A stretch of 64,000 nucleotides of DNA from contig NZ_CP069396.1 in NCBI RefSeq assembly GCF_016887565.1, positions 7,112,001-7,176,000 of the forward strand, given 5' to 3'. How positions within the stretch are numbered: the stretch's first letter is position 1; every line of letters starts with the position of its first letter. Shown here one piece after another: positions 29,601 to 37,417 of the stretch. The translations under genes and the position numbers were made by a program. A model generated the notes under the pieces. It was not told the DNA's origin. It saw nothing but the letters and a program-made list of their open reading frames with translations, and did not search any database. This stretch comes from Archangium violaceum. GTDB lineage: Bacteria; Myxococcota; Myxococcia; Myxococcales; Myxococcaceae.

Positions 29601-31969
29601 AGGCCCTCGGAGAAGCGGACGGGCTGCCGCATCTGCCTGACCCAGTACGAGGGATCGGTCGCCTCCTCGGGGCGGATCCACGTGCCGGTGAGGCTGGAGA
29701 CGTAGGGCCGCTGCGGAGCGGAGAGACGCAGCCCGGCGACGACGCGCTGGAGCTCCGGCATCACCGGCTCCACATCGGCCGAGTGGAAGGCATGGCGCGC
29801 GGGCAGCCGCAGCACGCCCACGTCCCGGCGCACCAGTTCCTGCTCGAGCCGCTCCACCTCGGCGACGGGGCCGGAGACGACACACCGGGAGGCACCGTTG
29901 ACGGCGGCGAGCGAGAGCCCACCGGTGAGCAGCGGGCGCAGGTCCGCCTCGGAGCAGCCCACGGCGGTCATGGCGCCCGGAGGCATGGAGGCCATCAACC
30001 GGCCCCGAGTCACGGCGAGCGTCAGCGCGTCCTCCAGGGACAGCACGCCCGCGAGGCACGCGGCGGCGTACTCGCCATAGCTGTGCCCGAGCATCGCGTG
30101 GGGCTCGATGCCCCAGTCCATCCAGAGGCGGGCCAGCGCGTACTCCACGATGAACAGCGCGGGCAGCGCGAAGCGGGGATCCGCCAGGGCCTCGCGGGCC
30201 GCGACCTCCTGACCGGGCGCGGGGTACAGCAGCGGGCGAAGGTCCCTACCCAACCGGGGAGCGAGCAGCGTGAAGCACGCGTCGGCGTGCTCACGGAAGA
30301 CGGGCTCGGAGGCGTACAGCTCGCGGGCCATGCCCACCGACTGCGCGCCCTGTCCGGGGAACAGGAAGGCCACGCGCTGCTCGCGGGCGGCCTCCAGGCT
30401 GGCGAGGCTCCGAATCGCGGGAGGCGCCTTCAACCGGGCGATCAGCCCGGCGGTATCGGCGGCGACGAGGGCCCGCCGGTGCTCGAAGGACTTGCGGCCC
30501 ACGGCGCGGGTGAAGGCCAGGTCGGCCAGGTCCACCCCGGGCCGGGCCTCCAGGTGCGCGGCGAGCTCGCGCGTCATCGCCTCCAGCGCCTCGGGGGTGC
30601 GGGCGGAGAGCGTGACGAGTTGGTGGGGCCGGGCGCTCGGCTGGCTCTCGACGAGCGGGGCCTCGCCGAGGATGGCGTGCGCGTTGGTGCCACCGATGCC
30701 GAAGGAGCTGACGGCCGCGAGCCGCGGCGTCTCCCCGCGCTTCCACTCGCGGCGTCCGGTGACGACGAAGAAGGGGCTGCTCTCCAGGCCGAGGGCGGGG
30801 TTGGGCCGCTCGAAGTGGAGGCTCGGGGGCAGCTCCTCGTTGTGCAGGGCCAACGTGGCCTTGAGCAGCCCGGCGATGCCGGCGGCGGTGTCCAGGTGGC
30901 CGATGTTCGACTTCACCGAGCCGATCCCGCAAAACCCCCGGCCGTCCGTGTCGCGACGGTAGGCGCGGGTGAGCGCGGCGACCTCTATCGGATCTCCGAG
31001 CGGCGTGCCGGTACCGTGCGCCTCCACGTAGCCGATGTCGCCGGCCTGGACGCCGGCATAGGCGAGCGCCTCGGAGATGACGTCGGACTGGCCCTCGACG
31101 CTGGGGGCGGTGTAGCCGACCTTGAGGTGGCCGTCGTTGTTGATGGCCGAGCCCTTGATGACGGCGTAGACGTGATCGCCATCGCGCAGCGCATCCGCGA
31201 GCGGCTTGAGGACGACGACGCCCACGCCATTACCGCTCACCGTGCCCCGGGCGCGCGCGTCGAAGGCGCGGCAGTGCCCGTCCGGGGAGAAGATCATCCC
31301 CTCCTGGTAGAGGTAGCCGGTGCGCTGGGGGAGCGAGACGCGCACGGCGCCGGCCAGGGCGATGTCGGACTGGCGCATCAGCAGGCTCTGGCAGGCCATG
31401 TGGACGGAGACGAGGCCCGTGGAGCACGCGGTGTAGACGGCGAGGCTCTCGCCGCGCAGCCGCAGCTTGAAGGAGACCTTGGTGGCGGCGTTCTCGCCGG
31501 AGGTGCCGAGCGCCTCGAAGAGGGCCGCCGGCTCCTTCTTCACGTGCCCCAGGAGGGACAGCATGTGCCCGTTCTGGCCCACGCCCGCGTAGAGGGAGAT
31601 CTTCCCCGCGAAGCGCTCGGGGTCATAGGCCGCGTCCTCGAGCGCGGCCCAGGAGCACTCGAGGAACAAACGCTGCTGCGGATCCATCCACAGCGCCTCG
31701 CGCGGGGAGATGTCGAAGAATCCGTTGTCGAAGAGCTCCGCGCCCTCGAGCACGCCGCCGGCGCGCACGAAGTCCGGGTGCCCGCGCAGGGCCTCGGGGA
31801 CGAGCGGTGACGGCTCCAGCTCGTCCGGGCGGAAGCGGGAGATGGACTCGACGCCCTCTCGCAGGTTGCGCCAGAAGGCGCGCACGTCACCGGCCCCAGG
31901 AAAGCGCCCCGCCATGCCGATGATCGCGATGTCGTTCCCGGTGCCCTCATCCATCTGCTGCTCAGCCAT
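20600..31969 (-). CDS. Hybrid PKS-NRPS: KS-AT-ACP-C-A*(luciferase-like monooxygenase)-C-A-T-E
   Basis: A 3789-residue hybrid megasynthase, second in the assembly line. Domains by residue: KS 10-440 (Cys about 183 in TACSTG, then EAHGTGT and SNIGH); AT 540-860 (GHSYGE near 628, HAFHS motif, so malonyl-CoA predicted); ACP/T near 963 (LGGNSL); C about 995-1430 with HHVVSDT instead of HHxxxDG; a degenerate A domain 1450-2245 carrying a luciferase-like monooxygenase (about 1715-2050, motif FASGWHANDF); C 2270-2710 (HHIVSDG); A 2735-3225 (FTSGSTGKPKG near 2880, by-eye code DAAISGEIW, no confident substrate); T near 3269 (LGGDSI); E 3300-3750 (HHLLVDG). No KR is present, so the PKS step should leave a beta-ketone. 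No carrier follows the degenerate A. The C-terminus after E (SDFPLAKVKQNQLDKL) resembles a donor docking helix for the next protein. Overlaps both neighbours, suggesting translational coupling. Confidence 0.95.
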   Translation of the reverse strand: MAEQQMDEGTGNDIAIIGMAGRFPGAGDVRAFWRNLREGVESISRFRPDELEPSPLVPEALRGHPDFVRAGGVLEGAELFDNGFFDISPREALWMDPQQRLFLECSWAALEDAAYDPERFAGKISLYAGVGQNGHMLSLLGHVKKEPAALFEALGTSGENAATKVSFKLRLRGESLAVYTACSTGLVSVHMACQSLLMRQSDIALAGAVRVSLPQRTGYLYQEGMIFSPDGHCRAFDARARGTVSGNGVGVVVLKPLADALRDGDHVYAVIKGSAINNDGHLKVGYTAPSVEGQSDVISEALAYAGVQAGDIGYVEAHGTGTPLGDPIEVAALTRAYRRDTDGRGFCGIGSVKSNIGHLDTAAGIAGLLKATLALHNEELPPSLHFERPNPALGLESSPFFVVTGRREWKRGETPRLAAVSSFGIGGTNAHAILGEAPLVESQPSARPHQLVTLSARTPEALEAMTRELAAHLEARPGVDLADLAFTRAVGRKSFEHRRALVAADTAGLIARLKAPPAIRSLASLEAAREQRVAFLFPGQGAQSVGMARELYASEPVFREHADACFTLLAPRLGRDLRPLLYPAPGQEVAAREALADPRFALPALFIVEYALARLWMDWGIEPHAMLGHSYGEYAAACLAGVLSLEDALTLAVTRGRLMASMPPGAMTAVGCSEADLRPLLTGGLSLAAVNGASRCVVSGPVAEVERLEQELVRRDVGVLRLPARHAFHSADVEPVMPELQRVVAGLRLSAPQRPYVSSLTGTWIRPEEATDPSYWVRQMRQPVRFSEGLDTLLRDGGLVLLEVGPDQALTALARLRLRGEEGSLAVPSLPRAGVSASDHGALLESVGSLWRAGLEIRWDRFYAHERRLRVPLPTYPFERQRFVLESRWLEQEAPRQEAPSPVSKPVPAPVPSSRPAPSAVAGAGAPGPRNDIERQVMEIWRERLGIADFGIHDNFLELGGNSLMAAQMLTRLRETFPVQLPLSDLFEAPTVAGVASRIEARLKDEAPGTGRVPVSPLVPIPREGVLPLSFVQERVCALERFVPGNPALYMPVALRLTGSLDVAVLERSLGEVIRRHEALRTTYATVDGRTVLRVTPALKPSLSVTVLEGSREQREAEALRLAREEAARPFSLERGPVIRTSLVRIDSDVHLLLATLHHVVSDTLSMVALVRELSALYAAFLQGQPSPLPALSVQYMDYAAWQRRALASGAFSDQESYWRERMAQPPGPLALPLDRPREAVRKLLGTRRPFGFSRALTDAIHALGQREGFTDFMILLAAYKALLARYAGQDDIVVGTPIGNRTRVELEPLIGYVAHAVPLRTDLSGDPTFLELLSRVRDTTLGAYANPDVPYEHLVRELEPGKDPERARLFDAVFVLHAGFASSLELPALRLELVEVPDAPAQFGATLSHLSIFMSEGPHGYEGHLEYAAELFEPPTVERLLHHLQALLESALANPGQRLSELSLLTAAERSQLATARVDAPRAEVIPVLASLEAQASRTPEALAVSAGERGLSWRELRERARHLAGLLVQKGVGAEQLVAVCLEPSPERLVALWAVLEAGAAWVLLPPARLRELASFSPEGSPPPLLLTYSRLRTSLALDASRVLHVDALPEGSLPSPVERRSAPDVESMVCLEPLAGSTGAPLQAIHTQGTVAHLFRALDEGHGATPGGAWLWAEEPGAHGSGLEVLWALSRGLRVVLAPEPERARFLSVGQGTPARRPLAFGLSYFANDEDGLGRRKYQLLLDGARFADAHGFSAVWTPERHFHSFGGLYPSPAITGAGLATITEKIGIRAGSVVLPLHDPIQVAEEWAMIDNLSGGRVGVSFASGWHANDFVFAPDNYARRKEVLHRGIELVRHLWRGGTVRRRNGEGQEVELTIRPRPVQTELPFWLTAAGSPDTFRLAGELGANVLTNLMGQQLDSLAEKVALYRETWRQHGHAGRGHVSLMMHAFLGSDAAEARRTVREPLLRYFRSSVDILSGFAASQGLKVDPRTLTPRDMEALLEHGLERYMEDGGLFGTPESSAPMVERVKRLDVDEVACLVDFGIGTEATLVSLQHLDTLRRRSQPEEGASTPTVLHESGTDAEALLALVREAGVTHLHCTPTLARALVGLPGVAEALRPVRRLFIEGGAPELAVSLARAAGVEVVRREETLGPGTWLPVRPERTAHTQVLAAPPSHVRLHVLDSRGQPVPVGVAGELALGGGGVPRGFWMAPEATRSRLVPHPSEAGARLLTTGRRARLLADGSVELLSVGSAPARRPAPAAQAPRPEVARRPEGPPAIARVPRDRPLPLSFGQQRLWYLDQLEPGNVAYNNPSALRLSGRLDTAALERALNEVVRRHEALRTTFALEDSGPVQRIVPSLTVPLERARLEAAGDRDAEIARWAREEARRPFDLAAGPLMHAALLQIEDTEHVLLVTPHHIVSDGWSAGVMMKELAILYAAYVTGAESPLPELTVQYADYAAWQHQWMRGPALESELSWWKETLAEVPVLRIPTDRPRPAVQGYRGAQHCFTVPRRVADALGALAKREGATPFMALMAAYQVLLFRYSGQEDFAVGTAVAGRNRPELEPLIGCFINSLPLRAGLSGDPSFVELLGRVRRTALDAFAHQEAPFEKLVDALHVSRDLGHSPIFQTLLVLHNVPMPTVQLAGLTLSGMDAHSGASRLDLALELRETADGLWGGLEYNTDLFDPETIARMGEQFVRLLEGIVSAPERRLSSLSLLSEAERQRLLVEWNPPAAPRDSATVLELFEAQVARTPDAPALADAGDVLSYRELSARASRIASWLRRRGVGPEHVVALALERPSDVVPSILGTLAAGGAWLPLDPSHPRERLRLLMEDAGARVMLDRQLLLEAVASEPDASPASRPEPHHAAYVLFTSGSTGKPKGVVVEHRQLVHATRARFEVYGAPAVSLSLSPFTFDASLAGLFWTLLHGGTLRFPDAGVMDDPRELAASLAKHGVTHLICVPVLYAQILAAAPAGGLSSLRAVSVGGEAPPKDLIRAHHEALPNTPLFNEYGPTEATIWSTAHRVSATETGPVPIGRAIPGARVYVLDERFQPVPVGVPGELFIGGAGVARGYLGRPELTSERFLGDPFDTTPGARLYRTGDRVRWRKDGVLEFLGRQDGQVKVRGFRIETGEVEAALAAHPGLREVAVAAREDGRGGRRLVGYVVPHQNPGPGADALRAFLRERLPEYMVPSAFVEREALPRTRTGKVDLGALPAPEAQASVRSAAYVAPRNEQEEQLARIWCEVLGVERVGVDDNFFELGGDSILSIQIVTRAGRAGIELSPRQVFQNPTVARLAAVANTRLAVKAEQGPVTGPVALTPIERWFFAQAPAEPHHWNMSLFLEVRTTLDAAVLERALGHVVEHHDALRLRFARGEDGWRQACAAPGEPVRLERVDLSGVPAGEQAAELERRASEVQGSLRLEEGSLLRAVLFDLGAGRSGRLLLVLHHLLVDGVSWRILLEDLLAAYQRLAAGAPVGLPPKTTSFQAWARGLSEHALSKALEAERSWWLERPWTRVTRLPVDQPGGGNTEGTARSVTASLSVEETRALLQDVPRAYHTQINDALLTALARTVGRWAGNPLVLVDVEGHGREELLAGLDVSRTVGWFTTYYPALVDLRDAAGPGEALRAVKEQLRAVPSKGMGYGLLRHLREDSGLAALPAAELSFNYLGQVDGALAGSGMLTLAPEGMGLQRGPRNRRPYLLDVMGAVVGGQLQVTWTYGEALHRRETVERLAADFLERLRELIAHCQSPEVGGHTPSDFPLAKVKQNQLDKLSARFGKKTR
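25830..26810 (-). other. Luciferase-like monooxygenase domain inserted in a degenerate A domain
   Basis: A domain-level entry. Residues about 1715-2050 of the hybrid protein match the flavin-dependent luciferase-like monooxygenases used in natural-product assembly lines (start FGLSYFANDED, WTPERHFH, then FASGWHANDFVFAPDNYA). It interrupts an A-domain remnant after the region equivalent to core A4 and before the region equivalent to A5 (LHCTPTLARAL follows it). The A remnant has LAGSTGAPLQ in place of TSGSTGxPKG, no YGPTE, and lacks the A8-A10 cores and the catalytic Lys. Known relatives oxidise carrier-bound intermediates; the substrate here is inferred, not shown. Confidence 0.85.
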
Positions 31970-34900
31970 TGCCTCGGGTTCCTCTCGGGTTGCGGCGCTG
32001 GAGGGCCTGACGGCGAGCCTCGGCGCGATCCTGGTGTTGGGTGGTTCCGGCCTGGGGGGCGGGCATCTGGCCCAGACGCTTCGCGAGCGCCTGGACCGTG
32101 GGGTGTTCGAAGAAGTGCGTGATGGGCACGTCCTGCTTCAGCTCCTCGCGAAGCAGGGCGCAGGCCCGGACCACCGTGAGCGAGCTGCCCCCGAGGTCAT
32201 CGAAGAAGTGATCATGCAGGCCCACCGGCTCGCGGCCGAGCGCCTGTTCCCAGGTGCGGGCGATGGTCACCTCCAGCGGGGCGCGAGGCGGGACGAAGGA
32301 GGCATCGCGCTCGGGCGGCTGGGGAGGCGGGAGGGCGCGCACGTCCACCTTGCCCGTGGGAGACAGGGGCAGGGCCTCGAGCAGGACGAAGGAGGCGGGC
32401 ACCATGTGCTCCGGGAGCCGCTGGCGCAGGCGGGCGCGAGCCTCGCGGGCGTCTCGCGGCGTGGCCTCGCCGGGCACCACGTACGCCGCCAGCCGCGTCT
32501 CGCCCGCGGCCTTCCAGGGACGCACGAGCGCCTGCCGCGCCCCGAGCACCTCCCGCAGCGCGAACTCCACCTCGCCGGGCTCCACGCGCATGCCCCGCAG
32601 CTTCACCTGGGCATCCGCGCGGCCGAGGAAGTCCAGCGAGCCATCCACCCGCCAGCGCACCACGTCGCCGGTGCGGTACAGGCGCGCGCCGGGCTCGCGG
32701 GCGAAGGGGTGCGGAACGAAGCGCTCCGCCGTCAGCTCCGGCCGGCCCAGATAGCCTCGCGCCACGCCCGGTCCACCGATGTACAGCTCTCCGGCCACGC
32801 CCGGAGGGACCGGCCGCATCGCCCCGTCCAGCACGTACGTCTGGACGTTGGCCAGCGGCCTGCCGATGGGAGGAGCGCCCTGCCCCGGCGTGCACTCGGT
32901 CCACGTGGCGCACACGGTGATCTCCGTGGGGCCGTAGCCGTTGTAGAAGCGCCGCCCGGGCGCCCAGCGCTCCACCAGCTCCGCCGGGCAGACCTCGGCG
33001 CCGGAGACCATGACGCGCAGGTGCTCCAGTCCGCCCTGGGGCAGGGTCCCCAGCACCGACGGAGTCATCGTGACCGCCGCCACGCGGTGCTCCTCCAACA
33101 GGCGCTTGAGCGCCTCGCCCACCAGCACCTCTCCCGCGGGAGGGACGACCACCGACGCGCCCAGGGTCACCGCCAGCAGATAGTCCCAGACGGAGATGTC
33201 GAAGCCGAGCGGCGAGAGCTGAAGCACCCGCTCCCCTTCCTCGACACCGAGCCGGCGCAGGGCCACGGCCAGGTTGAGGGCACCCCGGTGCGTCACCTCG
33301 ACGCCCTTGGGCCGTCCGGTGCTTCCGGACGTATAGATGATGTACGCGGCGTTCTCGCTCCGGGCCTCACTCACGGGCGGACCCGCGTCCTCCTCCCCTA
33401 CTTCCTCTATCCGCACCACCCGGACGCCCTCCGGCAGGCGGCACCGCTCCTCCATACCCGCGCGCGTCACCACCACCCGGGGCCGGGCGTCCTCCACGAG
33501 CCACTCCAGCCGCTCGCGAGGCTGCGCCAGCTCCATCGGCACGTACACGCCGCCCGCGAGCTGGATGCCCCAGAAGGCGACCACCGCGTCCACGCTCTTC
33601 TCCAGGAGCATGCCCACGCGCACCTCGGGTCCCACGCCCTCGCGCCGCAGCCGGTGCGCGAGCCTCCGGGCCCTCGCCGCCAGCTCCCCGTAGCTCAGCC
33701 GCTCGGCGCCGCACACCAGCGCCTCCGCCTCGGGCCGGGCCTGTGCCCGCCGAGCCAGCAGCTCCGCGAGGCTCCCGGGCTCCTCGGCGTCCCGAGGCCC
33801 CTCGCTCCAGGCGCCCAGCACCGTGGCGCGCTCCTCCTCGTCCAGCAGCTCCAGCGCTTCCACCGGCCGCTCTGGTGCCCGCACCAGACCCTCCAGCAGC
33901 GACGTGAAGTGCCGCGCCATGCGTGAGGCCGTGGAAGCCTCGAAGAGGTCCGTGCAGTACTCCAACGAGGCGCCCAGCCCGTCACCGGTCTCGGCCATCG
34001 TCAGGGACAGCTCGAACGCCGAGCCCCGTTGCGCGAGCGGAAGGGACTCGAGCTCCAGCGCGCCCAGGCGCATGCGCGCGCCCTTCTCTCCCAGCGCGAA
34101 GGCGGCGAGCGAGCCGCCCGTCTCCGGCAGGTGGGCGCGCTGCAGGACGAACATCGACTGGAAGACGGGCGAGCGCCCTGGCTCGCGCGCGGGTTGGAGC
34201 TGCTCGACGAGCCGGGCGAAGGGCATGTCCTGGTGCTCGAGCGCCTCCAGGACGGTCTGACGCACCTGGGAGAGCAGCTCCAGGAAGGTGAGCCCCGGAG
34301 ACAGACTGGCGCGCAGGGCCACCGGGTTGACGAGGTAGCCCACGAGCCGGGACAGCTCCGGGCGCGAGCGGCCCGCTGTAGGCGAGCCGACGACGAGATC
34401 CTCCTGTCCGGTGTAGCGGCGCAGGAAGGAGAGGAAGGCGGCCAGCAGCACCATATAAGGAGTGGCGCCATGCTCGCGGGCGAGCGCCTTCACACGCGCG
34501 GTGGTCTCCGGCCCCACCTGGAACGCGAGCGAGGCGCCCCGGAAGGACTGGAGCCTGGGCCGGGGACGATCCGTCGGCAGCGCCAGCACGGGCAGCTCGC
34601 CACCGAGGCGGGAGCGCCAGAAGGAGCGCAGCGTCTCACCCCTCGGGCCCGCGAGCCGAGCCGAGAGCGCCCGCGTGGCCGCCGAGGGGCTCAGGGCAAT
34701 GGCCGGCAGCACGGCCGGTGCGCCGCCCGTCTCCGCCGAGTAGAGCGCGCCCAGCTCCTCCACCATCAAGCCCAGGGACCAGAAGTCGGTGATGAGGTGG
34801 TGCAGCGCGAGCAGCAACACGTGCTCATCCGGGCCTCGGGTGAGGAGCAGGACGCGCATCAGCGGGCCATTCATCAGGTCGAAGGGCCGGTGGGCCTCGG

Positions 34901-37304
34901 CATCGAGCCGCGCGGCCAGCTGGGCCTCGCTCCAGCCGGAGGCATCCTCCACGAGCAGCACGGAGCGCGGAGGCTCCACGAACCGCTGCACGGGGATGCC
35001 CTGCTCCTCGGGGAACACGGCGCGCAGGGATGGATGCCGCGCCACGAGCGCCAGGAAGGCCCGCTCCAGCGCCGCGACGTCGAGACGCGAGTGGATCCGC
35101 ACCGCGCGCACCACGTGGTACGCCGTGCTCTCCGGGGCCATGCGCTGCAGGAACCACAGCGCCCGCTGGCCATCGGAGAGTGGCAGGGGTCCCGCGGACT
35201 CCTCGGGCGCGAGCGGAACCTCGGCCTCCGGCGAGGGACGCTCGGCGATGCGCGCGGCCAGCTCGCGGAGACTCGGCCCCTGCAGGAGACAGGTGATCGG
35301 CAGCCGCACCCCGAGCGCCGTCTCGATGCCGCCCTGCACTTCCATGGAGCGCAGCGAGTCGAGTCCGTACCGGGTGAGCGGCACATCCAGCTCCAGCTCA
35401 CCGGACGGGACTCCGAGCATCCGCGACAGGCGAGAAGAGAGCCACGGCAGCAGCGCCTCCGGACCGGAGCCAGCGGGGGGAACGGGCACCTCGGCCTCGA
35501 CCGGGCCCGCGTTCACCACGCCGGAGACCGGAGTCCCCTCGCGCCAGGAGCCCACCACCTCCAGGGAGCCCTCGAGGAACGCGGTGCGGCAGGCGTGGCG
35601 CTGGATCTTCCCGCTCGAGGTCTTCGGGATGCTCCCGGGCGCGAGCAGCACCACGGCATGGGCGCCGAGCTCGTGCTGCTCGGCGACCGCCTGGCGGATG
35701 CGGGCGATGGCCTCGCGAGCGCGCTCCTCCAGGTCGGCGCCGGAGCGGTCGGCGAACTCGTGGACGACGACCAGTTGCTCCTCCCCGTTCACGTCCACGG
35801 AGAAGGCGGCGCCACAACCGGGACGCAGTCCGGAGTCGCACCGCTCCACGGTGAGCTCGATGTCCTGCGGGTAGTGGTTGCGCCCGCGGATGATGAGGAG
35901 ATCCTTCCGTCGCCCGGTGACGAACAGCTCGCGCCCGTCGAGCACACCGAGGTCCCCGGTGCGCAGGAAGGGCCCCTCGCCGGAGCCCGCCAGACGGGCC
36001 TGGAAGGTGCGAGCGGTCTCCTCGGGCCGCTCCCAATAACCCCGGGCCACGCTGGTACCGCGGACCCAGATCTCCCCGATGCGGCCGGGCGCGCACGGCG
36101 CACACGTCTCGGGATCGACGATGCGGACCTCCTGCTCCGCGAGGGACTGGCCGCAGCCGATCATCGTCACGCCCTCGGCGCCCTCACCCGGAGCCCGCGC
36201 CTCCGCGCGCAGCAGCGCCTCGCGCTCGAAGCGGCGCGCCACGGGAGCCTCGGCCCGGCGCCCTCCGCTGACGATGAGCGTCCCCTCGGCGAGCCCGTAG
36301 CACGGATAGAAGGCCTCGCGCCGGAAGCCGGCGGGGGCGAACGCCTCGGCGAAGCGCTCCAGCGTCTCCTGGCGGATGGGCTCGGCGCCGCAGAAGGCCA
36401 CCTCCCAGCCGCGCAGGTCCAACGCGGCGCGCTCCTCGGGGGTCGTCTTCCGGACGCACAGCTCGTAGGCGAAGTTGGGGCCGCCGCTGACGCTGCCCCG
36501 GTGCCGGGAGATCGCCTCCAACCAACGCAGGGGGCGCTGGAGGAAGAAGAGCGGCGACATGAGGACGGTGGGGATGTCGCGGTAGAGGGGCTGGAGGATG
36601 CCGCCGATGAGGCCCATGTCGTGGTACGGCGGCAGCCAGATGACGCCCACGGGTTGGGGAGAGGCATCGAACCCGAGGGCGATGAGCCCCGAGTTGTGAA
36701 GCAGGTTGCGGTGGCTGAGCATCACGCCCTTGGGCGTGCCGGTGGAGCCGGAGGTGTACTGGAGGAAGGCCAGGTCGTCCGAGGACAGGCTCGGGGCGGA
36801 CCAGGCGTCGGCGGCACCGGGCTCGAGCGAGTCCGTGGCGAGCCAGCGCAGGGCGCGGAGGTCGGGGGCGTCCTCGGTGAGGAACCCGACCATGTCGAGC
36901 ACGGCGGAGGTGGTCAGCGCGGCGGTGGCGCGGCAGTCGGCGACCAGCGACTGGAGCCGGGGCAGCGTGCGGCCCAGGCGGGAGGGATCGGGCGGGTACG
37001 CGGGGACGGCGATGACACCGGCGTAGAGGCAGCCGAGGAAGCCCAGCACGTACTCACGGCCCGGGGGATAGAGCAGGAGCGCCCGCTCACCGGGGGCGAG
37101 GTGCCGCCGCAGGGAGGCGGCGACGGCGCGTGCGCCCTCGTCCAGTTCGCGGTAGGTGACATGGGTCTCTCCGTCCTCATCGAGGAAGGTGAAGACACGC
37201 GCCTCGGGTTGGTTCCGGACTCTCTGCCGGAGCACGTCCACGAAGGTGATGCCCTCGGGCAGGGAGATGGCGTGAGCGGGAGTGTCTCGCGTCGGCAGCT
37301 GCAT
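31962..37304 (-). CDS. FAAL-ACP-C-A-T lipopeptide starter synthetase
   Basis: A 1780-residue initiating enzyme. Residues 1-590 are a fatty acyl-AMP ligase (YTSGSTGTPKGVMLSH, PPYHDMGLIGG, YGLAEGTL), which adenylates a free fatty acid and passes it to the adjacent ACP (Ser near 646 in YGLDSL). A condensation domain follows (about 690-1130) with HHLITDF rather than HHxxxDG, as expected for a starter-type C domain that N-acylates the first amino acid. The A domain is about 1160-1660 (YTSGSTGRPKG near 1321; by-eye code DIWTVGGVC, perhaps aromatic, low confidence). The last domain is a T with LGGSSL near 1705. The start ATG at 37304 has AGAGGA just upstream inside a 12-base palindrome. The stop overlaps the next gene by 8 bases, so the three synthetases form one operon. 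Confidence 0.95.
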   Translation of the reverse strand: MQLPTRDTPAHAISLPEGITFVDVLRQRVRNQPEARVFTFLDEDGETHVTYRELDEGARAVAASLRRHLAPGERALLLYPPGREYVLGFLGCLYAGVIAVPAYPPDPSRLGRTLPRLQSLVADCRATAALTTSAVLDMVGFLTEDAPDLRALRWLATDSLEPGAADAWSAPSLSSDDLAFLQYTSGSTGTPKGVMLSHRNLLHNSGLIALGFDASPQPVGVIWLPPYHDMGLIGGILQPLYRDIPTVLMSPLFFLQRPLRWLEAISRHRGSVSGGPNFAYELCVRKTTPEERAALDLRGWEVAFCGAEPIRQETLERFAEAFAPAGFRREAFYPCYGLAEGTLIVSGGRRAEAPVARRFEREALLRAEARAPGEGAEGVTMIGCGQSLAEQEVRIVDPETCAPCAPGRIGEIWVRGTSVARGYWERPEETARTFQARLAGSGEGPFLRTGDLGVLDGRELFVTGRRKDLLIIRGRNHYPQDIELTVERCDSGLRPGCGAAFSVDVNGEEQLVVVHEFADRSGADLEERAREAIARIRQAVAEQHELGAHAVVLLAPGSIPKTSSGKIQRHACRTAFLEGSLEVVGSWREGTPVSGVVNAGPVEAEVPVPPAGSGPEALLPWLSSRLSRMLGVPSGELELDVPLTRYGLDSLRSMEVQGGIETALGVRLPITCLLQGPSLRELAARIAERPSPEAEVPLAPEESAGPLPLSDGQRALWFLQRMAPESTAYHVVRAVRIHSRLDVAALERAFLALVARHPSLRAVFPEEQGIPVQRFVEPPRSVLLVEDASGWSEAQLAARLDAEAHRPFDLMNGPLMRVLLLTRGPDEHVLLLALHHLITDFWSLGLMVEELGALYSAETGGAPAVLPAIALSPSAATRALSARLAGPRGETLRSFWRSRLGGELPVLALPTDRPRPRLQSFRGASLAFQVGPETTARVKALAREHGATPYMVLLAAFLSFLRRYTGQEDLVVGSPTAGRSRPELSRLVGYLVNPVALRASLSPGLTFLELLSQVRQTVLEALEHQDMPFARLVEQLQPAREPGRSPVFQSMFVLQRAHLPETGGSLAAFALGEKGARMRLGALELESLPLAQRGSAFELSLTMAETGDGLGASLEYCTDLFEASTASRMARHFTSLLEGLVRAPERPVEALELLDEEERATVLGAWSEGPRDAEEPGSLAELLARRAQARPEAEALVCGAERLSYGELAARARRLAHRLRREGVGPEVRVGMLLEKSVDAVVAFWGIQLAGGVYVPMELAQPRERLEWLVEDARPRVVVTRAGMEERCRLPEGVRVVRIEEVGEEDAGPPVSEARSENAAYIIYTSGSTGRPKGVEVTHRGALNLAVALRRLGVEEGERVLQLSPLGFDISVWDYLLAVTLGASVVVPPAGEVLVGEALKRLLEEHRVAAVTMTPSVLGTLPQGGLEHLRVMVSGAEVCPAELVERWAPGRRFYNGYGPTEITVCATWTECTPGQGAPPIGRPLANVQTYVLDGAMRPVPPGVAGELYIGGPGVARGYLGRPELTAERFVPHPFAREPGARLYRTGDVVRWRVDGSLDFLGRADAQVKLRGMRVEPGEVEFALREVLGARQALVRPWKAAGETRLAAYVVPGEATPRDAREARARLRQRLPEHMVPASFVLLEALPLSPTGKVDVRALPPPQPPERDASFVPPRAPLEVTIARTWEQALGREPVGLHDHFFDDLGGSSLTVVRACALLREELKQDVPITHFFEHPTVQALAKRLGQMPAPQAGTTQHQDRAEARRQALQRRNPRGTRGNG

Positions 37305-37307
37305 TCG

Positions 37308-37320
37308 TCCTCTCGAGAGG
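37308..37320 (-). promoter_or_regulatory. Shine-Dalgarno within a 12-bp palindrome before the FAAL-NRPS start
   Basis: The ribosome binding site AGAGGA (37308-37313 on the minus strand) lies four bases or fewer from the start codon and overlaps the perfect palindrome CCTCTCGAGAGG (37309-37320). The palindrome could be a binding site for a dimeric regulator or simply a chance XhoI-containing sequence; function is not established. Confidence 0.55.
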
Positions 37321-37417
37321 GCTCGGAGGGGGCGAGAGGTCCGCCATCACTCACACGGCCACGAGGGCCGCGCAGTCGAAGACGAGACGCATCGGTGCCC
37401 CCTTTGGCACGAGGAAC

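Noticed and set aside
2637-37304. Assignment of cluster 1 to a cystomanamide-type pathway
   Set aside because: No aminotransferase domain and no glycosyltransferase gene are present in the window.
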